From: Entonaema liquescens
Taxonomy: Eukaryota; Ascomycota; Sordariomycetes; Xylariales; Xylariaceae
Assembly (NCBI GenBank): GCA_902805475.1
Contig: CADCSX010000003.1
Coordinates: 2,356,001-2,420,000 of the forward strand
DNA length: 64,000 bases
Direction: 5' to 3'
Shown here: one piece after another, positions 34,014-46,800 of the stretch
How the letters are laid out: the number at the start of each line of letters is the position of its first letter
How positions within the stretch are numbered: position 1 is the stretch's first letter
The notes under the pieces: generated by a model
The model's database searches: none
What the model saw: the letters and a program-made list of their open reading frames with translations, nothing else
What the model was told of the DNA's origin: nothing
Made by a program: the position numbers and the translations under genes

Positions 34014-34690
34014 ATTGAAGTTGTTACTAAAATATTAATTGAGGACGGGAAGGTGTTCTTTGTGAGGTAGGTGATGTCGTCGAAATTGCGCGCCGGCGTG
34101 GGAAAATGGTCGGGTGTCCGATTCGGAACACATGGAAATTTTCCAATGGGGCAGCTGTTTGGCGGGCCTGAATTTGTTGGACAATAAATCTACGGTACCA
34201 ATTACATGTACTTGGCTAAACTTAGATCCAACCATTGCCCAGCTGTTGTCAGCCGGGTCCCGCTTATTCTAATAGACACCACCTTCCATAATATCAATCC
34301 TATATGTAAGCGTTGAATAGAACGTTGAACTTATTTCCATCTAAGCTTAATCATATTATCTAATACAAACTTAGAACATTCCATTAGATGCCTAAACTAC
34401 GTAATATGCACTTTATTACTACGCAAAGTAGATATTTTCAGTAACATTTCTTTTTGCCAATTTCTACCTCCGTGCGGACAACTAATGAATTGACTTTGAA
34501 TTCCCGAGACCCAATGCCGTGCTAAGATCGAGAACTTCTGAACTAATGTAGGTAGAGTATAGAATGTAATTCCACCACTTTGGTGCTATTCCATTACATA
34601 GGTTTTGGCTACCACCCCAAACGCCAATGGTATCTCCATTTGTGACTCGGTAGGACTTCTTTAACTTATAACCAAATTTGAGCTCTACAA
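34014..34690. other. Intergenic region, MPC1 to SMB1
   Basis: About 680 nt between two leftward genes; it holds the SMB1 3' UTR and the MPC1 promoter. The 66-codon minus frame at 34035-34235 has no motif. The part 34290-34460 is AT-rich. Nothing else is seen. Confidence 0.5.
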
Positions 34691-35631
34691 CTATCTTCGG
34701 GGAGGCGGATTAAATCCTGGGGGAGGACCACCCGCAGGATTGAAGCCAGGAGGTGGGAATTGAGTGTTCTGAGGGAAGCCTGGCGGTGGGAATCCACCAG
34801 GAGGGAAGCCAGGTGCAGGAGCTGGTAAACATTAGCAAGGAGTACTCTTCAAGACTTAAGCATATAGAATACTCACGGCCACCTCGTCCAGGTCCAAATC
34901 CAGGGGCTCCACCGAATTGAGGGAAAGGAGGGGGAGCACTACCACCAACACCAGCAGCTGGGCCCTAGTAATTATTAGTACACTGTACGTTGGCATTGCT
35001 GCAAAAGGGAAACCTACGGCAAGAGATGATGGAGCAGCACCGCGACCAGCAGGACGTGCGACACCCGGACCAGAAGCTAAGCTAGTGGGCAAACCACCCG
35101 GAGTACTCTTTCCAAGTCGCGTACTGGGATCGGCCGGGGGCGCAGATTCAACAGACAAAGAGACAATATGGGCACCACGTAGAATCGTCAAGCCCAAAGT
35201 ACGCTTCTCCTCTGTCTCAATTGTCTGTGTCGCGGCTGAGCTTGATGCGCCGGGGGCTGCCGGCTTCGTTTGCTTTCGTTTCACGCGTCGGAACTCTTCA
35301 GTATCGGCAAGGACAAGATTCATATGCTACGAAGTAATTAGCCGGTACTCTTAAAGCCTTGAGAAAAATAGAACTTACCTTATCAAAAGCAAGCATCTGC
35401 CCCGTCATCTGGCGACCGTCCATCAACGTGACCCTCATGCGGTAGTTGATCTAGAAGAGTTAGTGAATACGAAACGCGTATAGATTAGAGCGCCTTGCGA
35501 AGTGACGCGACGAAGGGGTACGTACGTAACCGGCCTAGAGAACATCCGTTTGGTCAGCCTGTAATGTCAACGATGAAGCTATGAACCGGTCAAGGGAGAT
35601 AACATACCATTTTGCCCTGCTTGTTCGACAT
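34691..35631 (-). CDS. SMB1: Small nuclear ribonucleoprotein SmB
   Basis: SmB is one of the seven Sm-ring proteins of the spliceosomal snRNPs. Six exons: 35631-35608, 35534-35526, 35450-35379, 35326-35018, 34964-34877 and 34821-34691, giving 210 residues. The joined start reads MSNKQGKMAGYINYRMRVTL, then the Sm1 motif part MDGRQMTGQMLAFDKHMNLV and LADTEEFRRVKRKQ, and the Sm2 motif LGLTILRGAHIVSLSVE. The C-terminal half is low complexity, rich in Pro, Gly and Phe, with repeated PPPGF units ending NPPPRR, as in other SmB proteins. Exon 2 is 9 nt (GCCGGTTAC, giving Ala-Gly-Tyr) between two GT-AG introns. The last-but-one donor is GTAGGT. It is divergent from RPL11, so the two expression-machinery genes share a 496-nt promoter. 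Confidence 0.95.
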
Positions 35632-36127
35632 CTTTATAATGATTAGCTCCAAAGGAGCTTGTCAAATGGCTAAAAAGATTATCTATTTGTGCACTTGAAG
35701 TTAGGAGCACAGCAATCAAGCTTTTATCCGTTCTATGTCGCGTCCAGGTCGTGATGGTTTAGAGTCTGAGCTTTAGATATGGTAGATAGGCGGAGCTCAA
35801 TGGTCGAAAATTGACGAGGCGGCATTCTCAAGGCTGAAGTATCAAAGCTCCATTAAAATGTAGACCCATATATATTGACGCTAATGCTGGATGAGTAAGG
35901 TTGACTTGAGAAGCTCGGACCCCACCAAAGTAGAACTTTTCTTAAGCCACACTTTGCACTAGCCTCGTCAGCTCCAATTTACAATAGGGCAAAGAAACCC
36001 TTTTTACCACTGCGAAATTTTGTGGGTGCTTCTTTTCGCATCTTCACCATCGCCAAATTTCCAGCCAAGAGGCAACAACAACATCTTCCAGCCTTTTCGC
36101 AATAGTTACTAACCACCAGCCAGCACC
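35632..36127. promoter_or_regulatory. Shared divergent promoter of SMB1 and RPL11
   Basis: The 496 nt lie between two start codons facing away from each other, so both promoters must be here. The RPL11-proximal 130 nt is CT- and CA-rich on the plus strand (CTTTTTACC, TTCTTTTCGCATCTTCACC, CAACAACAACATC), a usual leader composition for highly expressed fungal genes. I cannot assign a factor binding site with confidence. Confidence 0.6.
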
Positions 36128-36765
36128 ATGGTAAGTCTATTTTTGAATTGCTCGTCAATATACGCAGTTACTGATAAAGCCCGTCAATAGTCGGAAAAGG
36201 CCCAGAACCCTATGCGGGAGCTCCGCATCCAAAAGCTCGTCCTCAACATCTCCGTTGGTGAATCTGGTGACAGATTGACTCGTGCCGCGAAGGTCTTGGA
36301 ACAGCTGAGCGGTCAGACTCCCGTCTACAGTAAGTTCAATTCTGATTTTAAATCGCCAATCCGGCCATTTCTAATCATTGCGCAATAGGCAAGGCTCGCT
36401 ACACCGTCCGAACTTTCGGTATCCGACGTAACGAAAAGATCGCTGTCCACGTTACTGTCCGTGGCCCTAAGGCTGAGGAAATTCTCGAGCGTGGCCTCAA
36501 GGTCAAGGAGTACGAACTCCGTAAGCGCAACTTCAGTGAGACCGGCAACTTTGGCTTCGGTATTAGCGAGCACATTGATCTCGGTATCAAGTACGACCCC
36601 GCTATCGGTATCTACGGCATGGACTTCTACTGCTGCATGACCCGTCCTGGTGAGCGTGTTACCCGCCGCCGCCGCGCCAAGAGCAGAATCGGTGCCGGCC
36701 ACCGCATCAACCGCGATGAGACCGTGAAATGGTTCAAGCAGCGCTTCGACGGCATTGTCCGATAA
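36128..36765 (+). CDS. RPL11: 60S ribosomal protein L11 (uL5)
   Basis: uL5 binds 5S rRNA in the large subunit. Exons 36128-36130, 36191-36329 and 36389-36765 give 172 residues, the normal size. The first coding exon is only the ATG, followed directly by GTAAGT. Joined sequence: MSEKAQNPMRELRIQKLVLN, VGESGDRLTRAAKVLEQLSG, SKARYTVRTFGIRRNEKIAV, DPAIGIYGMDFYCCMTRPGE and the end NRDETVKWFKQRFDGIVR. Strong codon preference (CGY arginine, GGY glycine, AAG lysine) fits a highly expressed gene. The 150-codon frame on the opposite strand is a shadow of this codon bias. Confidence 0.98.
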
Positions 36766-37960
36766 ATGCTCGGGCATCGGTCAATATTGGAAGAAACTAA
36801 CTACATGGCGTTGGCTGGTTGCATTGATTCAGGCGGATCCCCGGGGACAAAACGATTCAAGGAAATGTATCTACTGAATTCTGGCGAGTAACGTCGCTAT
36901 TCTAGCATGACTGGAATTAAGTCAGCTGCGGCCTCAGAGACCGACCGGCATATTGCCGGCTTCCCATGCATTAATGAAAACTACGTGATATCCCATGACG
37001 TTCAGATTTCTACCCTACTCTTAATATTGCTTCGGAGGTCAATCGTGCTGTTTGATTAAGCGTAAATGCGACCTGGGACAGGAGATGCATTCTTACCTAG
37101 GTAATTTGCCTATAAAGTTTATTGCAGCCAGGGACTTCTGCACCTGCTTAGTCGTATTTGCCTTTGGTATATTGTAATCTCCTAGTAAATATTTATTTGA
37201 CGAAGCTAATCGCTGTAGTTCTTAACTTTGACGCTTATTGGTATAGCATACAATCCATCACTTCCATCAATCTTATATATGATCCCGTACTTCATACATA
37301 CATGTACGTATCACAAACTTAATAAACGTATCACGTGTATTTTCTTACATACTGCGCGTATTATGTTGGCAGTTGCTACCTCTTAGTTCCTACATACGTA
37401 TATGTCAGTGTGTTAGTCATATACGGTCTTAAGGAGGAAAGCACGAGGAGGTTTCATGCCTACTTTCTGTTAGCAACATGTACCTTCTTTACTTGGTCAG
37501 ACTTAGTGATTGCACAAACTTACCTAACAAGTCTAGAATTCATCAACTTCCTCCTCAGCATGTCTCTAAAGTTGTCCCTATCAGGTCCCATCAGTGAGCA
37601 TGACTTGATCATCTCGAGTCTCTTGAGTTGACTATATCAACCAAAACCACTTTTCTTGATGTCACATTCATTTATACGAGTTCGCGCCGTCACCCAAACT
37701 ATTTCACTGATCGGGTTCTCATAATATGTGCTATCATCTAACCCACGATTTTCCCCTTCCACTATAAACGCACTACTTTTACCTGGGAGTATGTGGGTTT
37801 AGCGGTATACATCACGAAGGAGGTAGTGTTGCCTTATATTTACCAAACTATCTTCCCAAGGTTGGTTACAACCGGTCAACCAAGACTTTGAGGAAAGTCT
37901 CTCTTCCAACTTATATACCACGGGCATCTATAGCTTGATATAGGATTACGAATCCGAACT
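36766..37960. other. Intergenic region, RPL11 to disordered protein gene
   Basis: About 1.2 kb. The RPL11 3' UTR is at the left. A 98-codon frame at 37335-37631 is hydrophobic and has no family motif or plausible start context, so I leave it out. The remainder shows nothing notable. Confidence 0.5.
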
Positions 37961-40900
37961 ATGGATAGCACTGTAAGTTATCTTCCTCTTGAAAAAATGT
38001 TTCTTCCTCAAGTCATACCAATTCAAGTTCTGTATTTATGTTATTAGCTGGTATATAAACAATTCAAAGTACTCAAAAAAAAAAATACAGAATTTTTTTG
38101 ACCTATGTATGCTAACTATGCTCGTGGTAGAGATGAGAAATATGTCTTGTCAGTGGCGGCGAAATTCTCATGACAGCTGGGAGATGACACAGAGCAATCC
38201 ACCTTCGGAGCTTCCGAACGATCCTATTATTTCTACAAGCTCCAATCCAGACGAGCGTTCCTCATCACCAGCCCTACAAAACGAACAAACACAGAGTTCC
38301 TGCGGCGGCTCAGGGCATCAGATGGCTGACAGCCTCTTTTCCCAAGCCGCGCAAGCAGAAACAGAGCCTATCCCTCGCGATAATTGTATGCCAAATCCTA
38401 ACGATATGCTCCTCCCAGATTCGCCATCGCACCCTTCGTTAGCATCGGATTTTGATGATCATATTACGCTACGCCGCAAACCCCAGAAAAAAGCCATGCA
38501 AGCCCCTGGTGAAAGTTCTAAGGATATTGCAGATAAGCAAACCGACCATAGTAGTGTTTCGGATGAGAGCGACGGTGATTTTGAGATGCCTGAAAGCGAA
38601 GGAGATGGGTCAGACAGCTCTTATATCGCAGAAGCTACTCCCCGACGTGGGAAGAAAAAGGCTCCAGATAGGAAGGGTCATGGCAAAGTCGCTAGTGGAC
38701 CACGAGTAGTAACCAAGGGTGCCGCCCAAAATGCTACAGTGACCAAAGAACCCAAACAAACAAATGTCACCAAAGGTCGACCCCGTAAAGTTGAGGCTTC
38801 TTCTAATACGGCACCGAAACATATTAAACAGGTTTCAAGCGCCGCCGATGTACAAAATACCAAAGCTAAGCCCGCGGCAACTCAGAGCCGTACATCACGG
38901 CACTTCCAGAAAGAAAAGGATAGTGGGCTTGCAAAATCACATAGGGTCATTCAGAACTCCCAGTCGTCTCCCGGTGAGCAACAGGCGAAGCCAAAACCCT
39001 CCACTACGAGATTACCGAAGAAGACATTTTATGAAGCACCAACAAACGACCTATCAGCACAAGTTGTCCAAAAAGCTAGTGCGAATACTAAGCCACAGTC
39101 AGTACCTAATGCAGAGTCAGGGCATAAACCAAGTTCAAGCAACCGGAAACAGCTTTGTCCTGCTTCACCGATTGTAGTGGATGATGACGATGACGATGAC
39201 GATGATGATGACGACGGCGATACATGGTATCCGCCGCAGTCTCCGGTAAAGCAAAAACATGACTTACCACTAAAGACCCAAGCCAATAATAAAGCTTCAT
39301 CCGGTAAGCCCGAAGTGGCCATAGGACCCAATTCGAAGAAGAAGAGAAGCCCAATACAGTCTGAACCGAAGCCAAAAAGTACGAAGAGCAACACTACACG
39401 AAGCTACGGGCGGAAATCCAATAAGAGTATAGACGACTTTGTACAATCTGACGAGCAGATGCCTGAAGAAGCCCCGCGCACAGTAGAACATGTACCTCCC
39501 AAGCCAAAACAGCTTAAGAGCCAGAAACTTGACGTTTCCGACTCCAGCTCAAATCTTATATACGTCAAGAAGAACAGTTCACCTCATATAAAGGAGGAGA
39601 GCAATGAATCAGCGAGACAGAAGCCCATTCCCACGAAGCTCCCAGGTAAATCCCGGTCTAAACCTACAAACACGACCCATGACCCAGAGCCAGACGTGGA
39701 TATGGATACAGGTACTCTACAAAGGGATGCATCTACAGAACTTCGAGTCGCTAGTACACAGAAAGTTCCCGAGGACGGCTCAGCCGCTGAAGTTATCACC
39801 GGGGACAAGGTAGAACAAACAACACCCAGATTTCTGACAACCCATAAGGAACCTGAGTGTCCGGTAGGGGTTCGGAATAACCACCACCACACCGCTGTAC
39901 AGGCCGGCCTACCAACTAATCACCCAGGTAATCCTAAGTCATCGGGAGATCAAAGAGTCCTTGATCATAAAAAGAATTCGAGAGAAGTAGAGAACAAAAC
40001 AAATACCAAAACAAGCCTAGTACATGGAGACGAATCTCTGATATCGGACCAAAGCGGAGGTTCTATCCAGAGGGAAGCTCACATAAGAAACGCGCAAAAA
40101 GTCCCAGGCGACCTCGACGTTGCCATACCTGCCGGCTATGGACAGAAGGCTTTTATTCCAGCCAAGGGTAAACAATCTTTTCTCGTAGAGTCAGAGGTGC
40201 ACCAACAGTTTGGTATGAACTCAGGGGAAACCACTAAGAGCCTAAATGTTGTCAAGACGGACAGTCCTTTGGCATTTCCAAGTGAAACTCTAGGTAACGA
40301 AGGAGTCTTCAGATATAACACACATCAACAAATCCAGCAGCCAGTTGTGCATAAGGAACGGGAACCGTTTCCAGATAAGAAGCAGGCACATTTAAACCAC
40401 GATCATTGGCCTTTGCAGCTGCCTCCTAACCTTGAGCCACAACAACAAAAAAGCTTTCTCCCATCAACAAGCTATTCACAGCCTCATGCGCAGAGTTCGG
40501 TCAGACCTGATACTCTAAAAAAGATGGAGAATAACCTATATATACCTGATTCCAGACCTCGAATAGCGCTGACTTCAAGCCCGAGTGAGAGACCAGTAGC
40601 TAAAAATGCAAATGACCTCGTGTCTCCGACCCCACGACTTCATCCGAAGTCCATAGAATTTACTTCTAGGATTGCTCAGGGTTATGAACAAGCAGAATTT
40701 CATAAAGAGGTAGAGCAAGATATAGTAAGTAAGAGGACTGAGTATCAACCTTCGAAGCAGCTGTCATGGTTTCAATCGAAAGATGCAACACAGTCTCGAG
40801 ATAGCCCCAAACATCCAGCCCTTGAGCTTGTCGACTTTAGAGGTTCTGGCAATGGGAAAAATATAAGAAGACATAGTAAGCAACAGGACAACCCAAAATT

Positions 40901-41355
40901 GGAGCCTGAATACGAGACAAGATGGCAGAAGGCAGTTGAAGCTGCATCCGGCGGCGTAGTAGATACGCTTCATTTCATTTCCACGGCAAGTATACGTTTC
41001 ATATAAAGCCACATTATGGAGTTCGCTAATGCGAGTTTAGTCTCTTCTTGCACATCTAAGGACACGAGAAGAAAACATATTTTCTATCGTACATGAATAT
41101 AGACGTAACGGCACTAGAGTTTCAGAGAGGTTGGTCAAACACCAGACAGAAGAATGGCGGCATGCTTCAGCTGCAGCAGAACACAAGCGCTCAGAAGTTG
41201 CAGCGCTATACAAAGCATTATCCGAAGAAACAGAAAGCTTCCGAGTCAAGTCCTTGTCTAAGCGTCGCAGTCAGGCATATACGGAGTGGCAACAACAGAC
41301 GACGCGAGTCAAGGATGCAATACGCATAGCTAGAGAGGAGACAACTTTGGGTTGA
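37961..41355 (+). CDS. Large intrinsically disordered protein, unrecognised
   Basis: I do not recognise the family. Best model: exons 37961-37972 (MDST), 38154-40985 and 41041-41355, giving 1052 residues starting MDSTWRRNSHDSWEMTQSNP. The first intron (37973-38153, 181 nt) starts GTAAGT; the frame also stays open upstream inside it, so a start at 38133 is an alternative. The second intron (40986-41040, 55 nt) needs a GC donor (ACG|GCAAGT) with a CTAAT branch site. Most of the protein is low-complexity, rich in Ser, Pro, Lys and Gln, with basic clusters (RRGKKKAPDRK, KKKRSP), an AT-hook-like KGRPRKVE (about residue 210) and 12 consecutive Asp residues near residue 350. The last 95 residues form a likely coiled coil (EEWRHASAAAEHKRSEVAAL, YTEWQQQTTRVKDAIRIARE). 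This suggests a nuclear, possibly chromatin-bound protein; that is inference only. Confidence 0.75.
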
Positions 41356-41699
41356 AGATGGTCTTAGATTCCGGGCTTCAATATTTGTCTTCGGAACCAA
41401 GGGCTTCGTCATAGTTGAAGCCTATGTACGCTTATCGATGTTAAGCAGGACGTAAGTTGCTAGGGAAAGATAGAAGTAATGTCGCAAACTAGCTCGAAGC
41501 CTTGGCTTACATAGTTATTTGAGAGGGTATGTTGTACATGGAGACTCGATGCTAAGCCGGTAACTCTTAAAGATTTTTAGACAAGTTATATGAAGGTGGT
41601 GAGACGAGGCCCACGCGAAACACATTACTCTTTTCCAAAATAGTCCTAGCTACCTTATTAGCAGATGAGTGGGTAATAGATGATGTTGTTTATTATTAT
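41356..41699. other. Short convergent intergenic region
   Basis: 344 nt between two genes transcribed towards each other. It should hold both 3' UTRs. I see no gene or repeat. Confidence 0.5.
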
Positions 41700-43220
41700 T
41701 TATTCTAATCGTTCCCTACGTAGCGTGCTTCGTGGTAGTTTTGGAAATGTAAACCAAATTAGAAGCGTCACAGCTAATTGGGCGAAAACAACTACTTGGA
41801 ATACGCGGATCCCAAGAGTGTCGGCCAGCGCTCCGAGAGCAAAAGGCAGCAATGCGCCTCCAACCTGGCCAATTAACACCACAAACGAGATGGCTCCCAC
41901 ATGTAACTCCCGCGGTAGATGACGAGTCATCATAACGATACCAGCTGGGAATAATGGGCCGAGACAGAATCCTAATAGCGCTATCGTAATGGTTGATATC
42001 GCGGGAACATGGACGGCGGCGAAGAGAAGCTCGAATGCAAGAGCAGCTACTAGATAAACAGTCGTCGCGATCCTTACACCGATCCTGTCGGTTACTACTC
42101 CGAGTACAAGACGTCCGGCTGCTTGACCAATCCAGAAGCCGGACGACGAGAGGCTGGCCAAGTAGTCTGATGCATGGTTGACTCGCTGCATGAAAACTAC
42201 TATCCACCCGGAGATGGCGCTCTCGGTGCCGACGTAAGCTAGGAAATATGCGGCACAGATCCACGTAACACCGTGCTTGAAAATGGCAGTCTCGGTGCTT
42301 GGGTTAGCCTCGCCTTGTGCCCGAGGCAGAAGATCTTGTTGGTGGTCTTTGTGGTATTTACTCGAGTCCTCGAACCGGAAGGCGAGGAGTAATATCACAG
42401 CCTCGAGGATAGAAGCACCTAGCTAGAGGCTTGTTAGTGATCGAGGTAGGTAAGGTATAAATAAAAGTCGTCTTACAAGAACATAGTACCACGCGTACCA
42501 CGGCGAACTTCCAACTGAGAGCATAGTACCGGCGAGAAACGGGCCCATAGCTGCGCCGGCGGAAAACGAGCCGTGGAGGAAACCCTGGACGATGTTCGCG
42601 TTCTCCATGCCGCCGGCCCACGCACAAAACGAGCCGTCGAGGATCCCCGTGCCGAGAGACCCGACCGCCAACGCGACGAGCAACACCGGGAACGACGGAC
42701 GGAGCGCGGCGCCCAGGGTGAAAAGAATGTGGAATAAGGGCCCGACGGTAGCAATGCCGCGCTGGCCGAACCGCACGTGGATAACGCTATTAAGGTACGC
42801 GGCTAGCACGTACCCGACAGGCCACACCAGGAAGACGAAGGAGACGCGGAGGTCCGTCAGGCCGTAGTAGTCCTCGAACTGCGGGACCATGACGCCCAGA
42901 GTCGATATCATCATCCCCAGGACTACGAAGGAGAACATGGCCGCGGCGATCCGGAAGACGAGGCTTGTCGAGCCGTCTTCGAGAGGTGGGATTGTCCATT
43001 TGCCGGGCCCACGGAGCGATGAAGAGGAACGTGTTGAATTGCCATCATCTCTTCTGAGAAGCTCGGGGCCAAGTAGGCGATCGCCCTCGCGAGCTGTGTC
43101 GTCTTCAGACGACATTGTAGGTTGGGCTTTAGAACGGCGCCCGAAGATAAGTCCTTGGTCCAGGATGTCGGACCTCGGTTCAACATAGAGCGGTACTGAG
43201 GTCTTATCCTTACTTGACAC
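41700..43220 (-). CDS. MFS transporter (fucose-permease/BSC6-like)
   Basis: A 12-helix membrane carrier of unknown substrate. Exons 43220-42477 and 42422-41700 give 488 residues. The first 90 residues are hydrophilic and Ser/Arg-rich (cytoplasmic), then helices begin at SLVFRIAAAMFSFVVLGMMI, with GVMVPQFEDYYGLTDLRVSF, LVWPVGYVLAAYLNSVIHVR, TGILDGSFCAWAGGM and QGFLHGSFSAGAAMGPFLAG. The second half shows YFLAYVGTESAISGWIVVFM, SGFWIGQAAGRLVLGVVTDR and LGFCLGPLFPAGIVMMTRHL, a pattern seen in fungal carriers related to fucose permease and yeast Bsc6. The intron is 54 nt with a GTAAGA donor. Position next to the hydantoinase-like gene suggests, without proving, that it moves a substrate or product of that enzyme. 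Confidence 0.88.
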
Positions 43221-43843
43221 GCATCTAGGATATTTTTAAGATGTATTCTTTATTTTTATTTGTATATAGTAGAAAGTATTATCTTCCGCTGCCGTTCGCG
43301 AAGACCGTATAGTCGAATGGCGGAGCACCCCTGTTCAGCCGAGAGGCGCAGCTTCGTCTCGGCAGGGACGGTCCGTCGGAGTTGCTAGATGCGGTAAATA
43401 AATATAAGTGGTCCGCTATTAAGGTCTTGAGTCCCGAGATTCAATATAAAACTAAGACTCATGTAGAATCATGTACTAAGCGTTATGATTGTTGATGGTT
43501 TGTCTAAGTGATAAATAACTAGGTTAAATGAAAGGAGGAAAAATAGCTGGGAGATGGTAAGATGACGTCAATGCCCAATTGGAAAAGGGTAAGAAAAAGA
43601 GAAAAAGAAGCCTGGAAAGGTGTATCGAATGTTTCAGTTTCGGTAAAGTAAGGGAGTTATCTAATAAGTACCGTTAGAATTCCTCTAATATCATAGTATT
43701 ATCCTATTCTTCTAGCTCGTAGTTTCTCTACTCTGGTTACGGATATACCAAAAGGGGCGTTTTATGAGCGTACCCCTATTCTACCACGTTATATCCTAAC
43801 GCAACTAAATGTCCAACTCATATGCTCCCTCAAAGAGGATGGC
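43221..43843. other. Intergenic region, hydantoinase-like gene to MFS carrier
   Basis: About 620 nt. Both neighbours run leftwards, so it holds the 3' UTR of the hydantoinase-like gene and the promoter of the MFS gene. I see no gene or repeat. Confidence 0.5.
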
Positions 43844-46800
43844 CTACGCGGTAACATCGAACTCATCAATAACGCTTCGGGGCTTGACAAATTTACCGAG
43901 GGGTTTGTACGTCAGATGGTCCATTCCGAAGCCCTTCGGACCACCTATCTCAATGCCCCTTTCCGAAGTCCAGCGCTCACTAGCTGTGATGCCGAGGACG
44001 ATAACTAGGAGGCCGTACCGATACTCGGGAGTCCCGATCGCCTCGCCGTTCTGTGCGTCGATCACCGTGATTAGATCGGGCACGAGCCCCAAGACCTCGC
44101 CATCTGTCTCGACGGCCTCCCCTTCCACAACTGATTCCACAAGCTTGATAGCGGCGATATTCTCGTTCTTGAACGGGATCTTGATCCGGCCTTGGAACTG
44201 CGGTTGACTTGGAGTAGGACGTGCCTTAGCGCTCGTATCATCGTCAACTACATCCGCGCCCTCAATGATACACTCTCCGTAAATATGGCCCATGCGGAGG
44301 GTACGTTCCACGCCAACTATCTTACCCTTCCACAGCACCTTGCCCGCCTCTGGACCGCCGCATTCTGCCAGGATGGTTTCTGCCACGTTGTCTACGCGGT
44401 TAGATTTGCGCGCTTTGGCAACTGCACGCCCGATCCGCCACGATTGCGAGATGGTATGCTCGACTGCCCACCGTTTGCATTCGGCACCTGTCACAGGTGG
44501 ATCGGCGAATCCTACGCCTGAGCCCATCTGACTCAGTGCCGCGCGAAGAATGCGCTCGACCTGTAAGTCGGAGGTTGATTTTGGCATGACGACCACATTC
44601 CCATTGCCGTCTGCCATTGCAACGGGCGACCAGATGGGAGTTCTCTCATTGAAGACGACGGGAGTGGTCTAGTTCATAATTTGAAGTTAGCAACTATTCC
44701 GACCCTTCACTTTACGAGTCTACACAAAATTTTGGCATGAGGTCGTGGGAGACCTTAGCCCCTGATATATATGAAAAGGTACGACAAAGGAACTTGAATA
44801 CTGACCTGCCATTTAGTCGGATATGCCCGCCCCATCCAATCTCCGTCCACGGCCGGTAAATCCATATTCGTGCTTGCGCCGATAATCATGCTTTGTAAAC
44901 CGTTGCCGCCGCCGATTTCTACCGAGATTATATGCGTTGGATTATTATCGCAGATCTTGTACAACTCTTCTTGGGCCTCGGTCATTTCGTCGCCGCTCAA
45001 CTTCTCTATACCGACTGTGGGTGAGCCAGCATGACCACCCGTCGCTATCGCTGCATCATCCGATAAGTCATCTGGACTTATAACGCGGACCACATCGCCC
45101 CTACGTAGCATTTGCCGAAGGCGGATCATGGATGAATAGGGGCTACCACCGCCACCTGTGCCGAGGATGTAACAGCCGATTGAGATCCAACTGAGATCTG
45201 TCTCGTTGATGTACCAGACACGGTTTATGACCTTGGGCTTGTAATTGTCAATATCAAGGTCTTCTTTAGCCTCTAATTTCGTCTGCTTTTCAGAATCCTT
45301 TGCAGCCTTTTCGTACTCATCCATTTGGACCTCCGCATCCGCAGATGCCTCTTCAAAGTGAAGGGTTGCGAAATCTGTGCGCGAGTAATCAAGATCACCC
45401 GCAGCCCGTACGGTAAACCTTGACTTGTTGGCTATATACTAGTATCATTATTAGTAGACATTCAAATGAGCAGGATTCTTGGTGGTGGATTACTGGTAAA
45501 GGTAGAGTGTCTATTTCTACCACTTTAGCGGTCGACCTTGATGCGCCATTTGCCACAGCCTTCTCGACGGCCTCTTGAGAGATTTCATCCACTATGTGTT
45601 TTATGGACTTAGACTCGGTAGATTTGACTGTATCGATAACGGCGCTGACTCTTGCTATCGCAGCTCCAATGGCATTTGCGACGCCCGACCACTTTGGCTT
45701 AAGCACTTTGCTAGCTCCCTTCAACTCATCGGGAGCAACTACTGCGCCGCCTCCTACAAGAAGCACGGGGAGGTCTTCCGGAGAGGTTTTCATAGTATCA
45801 ATGATCTTCTCGATCTTGTGTTTTATCACAGCTTTGAATTTGGCTATTCCTTCGTCGTCCAATGCGTCTTTCACCAACTCCCTATCTCCAATATCGACTG
45901 TATTATTCGCCAATACAGTGCAATCAGTAGCAGTAAGGACATTACCACCGAACACCCGAGATTCTTCGGTGATCTTATAGCCAACGCTGTCCGGGCCAAC
46001 GGTCAGTGTCTCGCCATTTCGGACGATTGAACCACCACCAAGGCCAATACTCTTCACATCTGGACATGAAAAATTCATCCGAACCCCTGCAAGGTCGCTA
46101 TGCGCAGCCTGTTGACGTGGGAAACCATTGGCCAGTAGAAGACCAACATCAGTAGTGGTACCACCTATATCAACTACCATCATTGCCTCATTTAGTTCAT
46201 TCTGTACTAGGAACGCAGCGCCACGCATGCTATTTGTCGGGCCACTAGAGAAAGTTCGGATGGGCAACTTTGCTGCCATGTCGCCAGATAAAATGGTCCC
46301 GTCGTTTTGTGTAATGAAGACGGGACAATCCAGGCCCAGACGCTTAATCGGCTCCTGAAACGAACGAATCGTTTTGCGCGCGAATGCAAGGATCGACGCA
46401 TTCAAGATTGCGGCGTTCTCGCGCTCGAGAAATCCCAGATTAGCGACCTCCTTAGAGCAGACAACATCGCATCCTGGGAGTTCTGAACGAACAATAGCAG
46501 CAGCGCGCTCCTCTTGCTGTTCGATGGTGTCGATGGGGCTGAATACCCCATTTATGACAATGCTCTTAATGCCCTTCTCGCGGATGATGGCGCATTGCTC
46601 TTTGATCTCATTCTCGTCAATATCAGAGATGATATACCCGTCAACCTCTAAACCCCCTTTCAGCAGAGCATAGTAGCCGAGGATGAGCTCGCGCATATCA
46701 TCGGGCCAGTCCACGCAGGGCGGCGCATGCTTAGAAAAGGGGCCGCAAAGCCGGAGTACAGCGACCTTGGATAATCGCGCGGCATCCCTTTCAACGACGG

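Noticed and set aside
36325..36777. 150-codon minus-strand frame opposite RPL11
   Set aside because: The sense strand is unmistakably uL5; the antisense opening is caused by its strong codon preference.
37989..38132. Upstream part of the long frame (MKKCFFLKSYQF...) as the N-terminus of the disordered protein
   Set aside because: Composition is AT-rich and hydrophobic, unlike the rest, and it lies within a good GTAAGT...CAG intron that joins MDST to the downstream frame.
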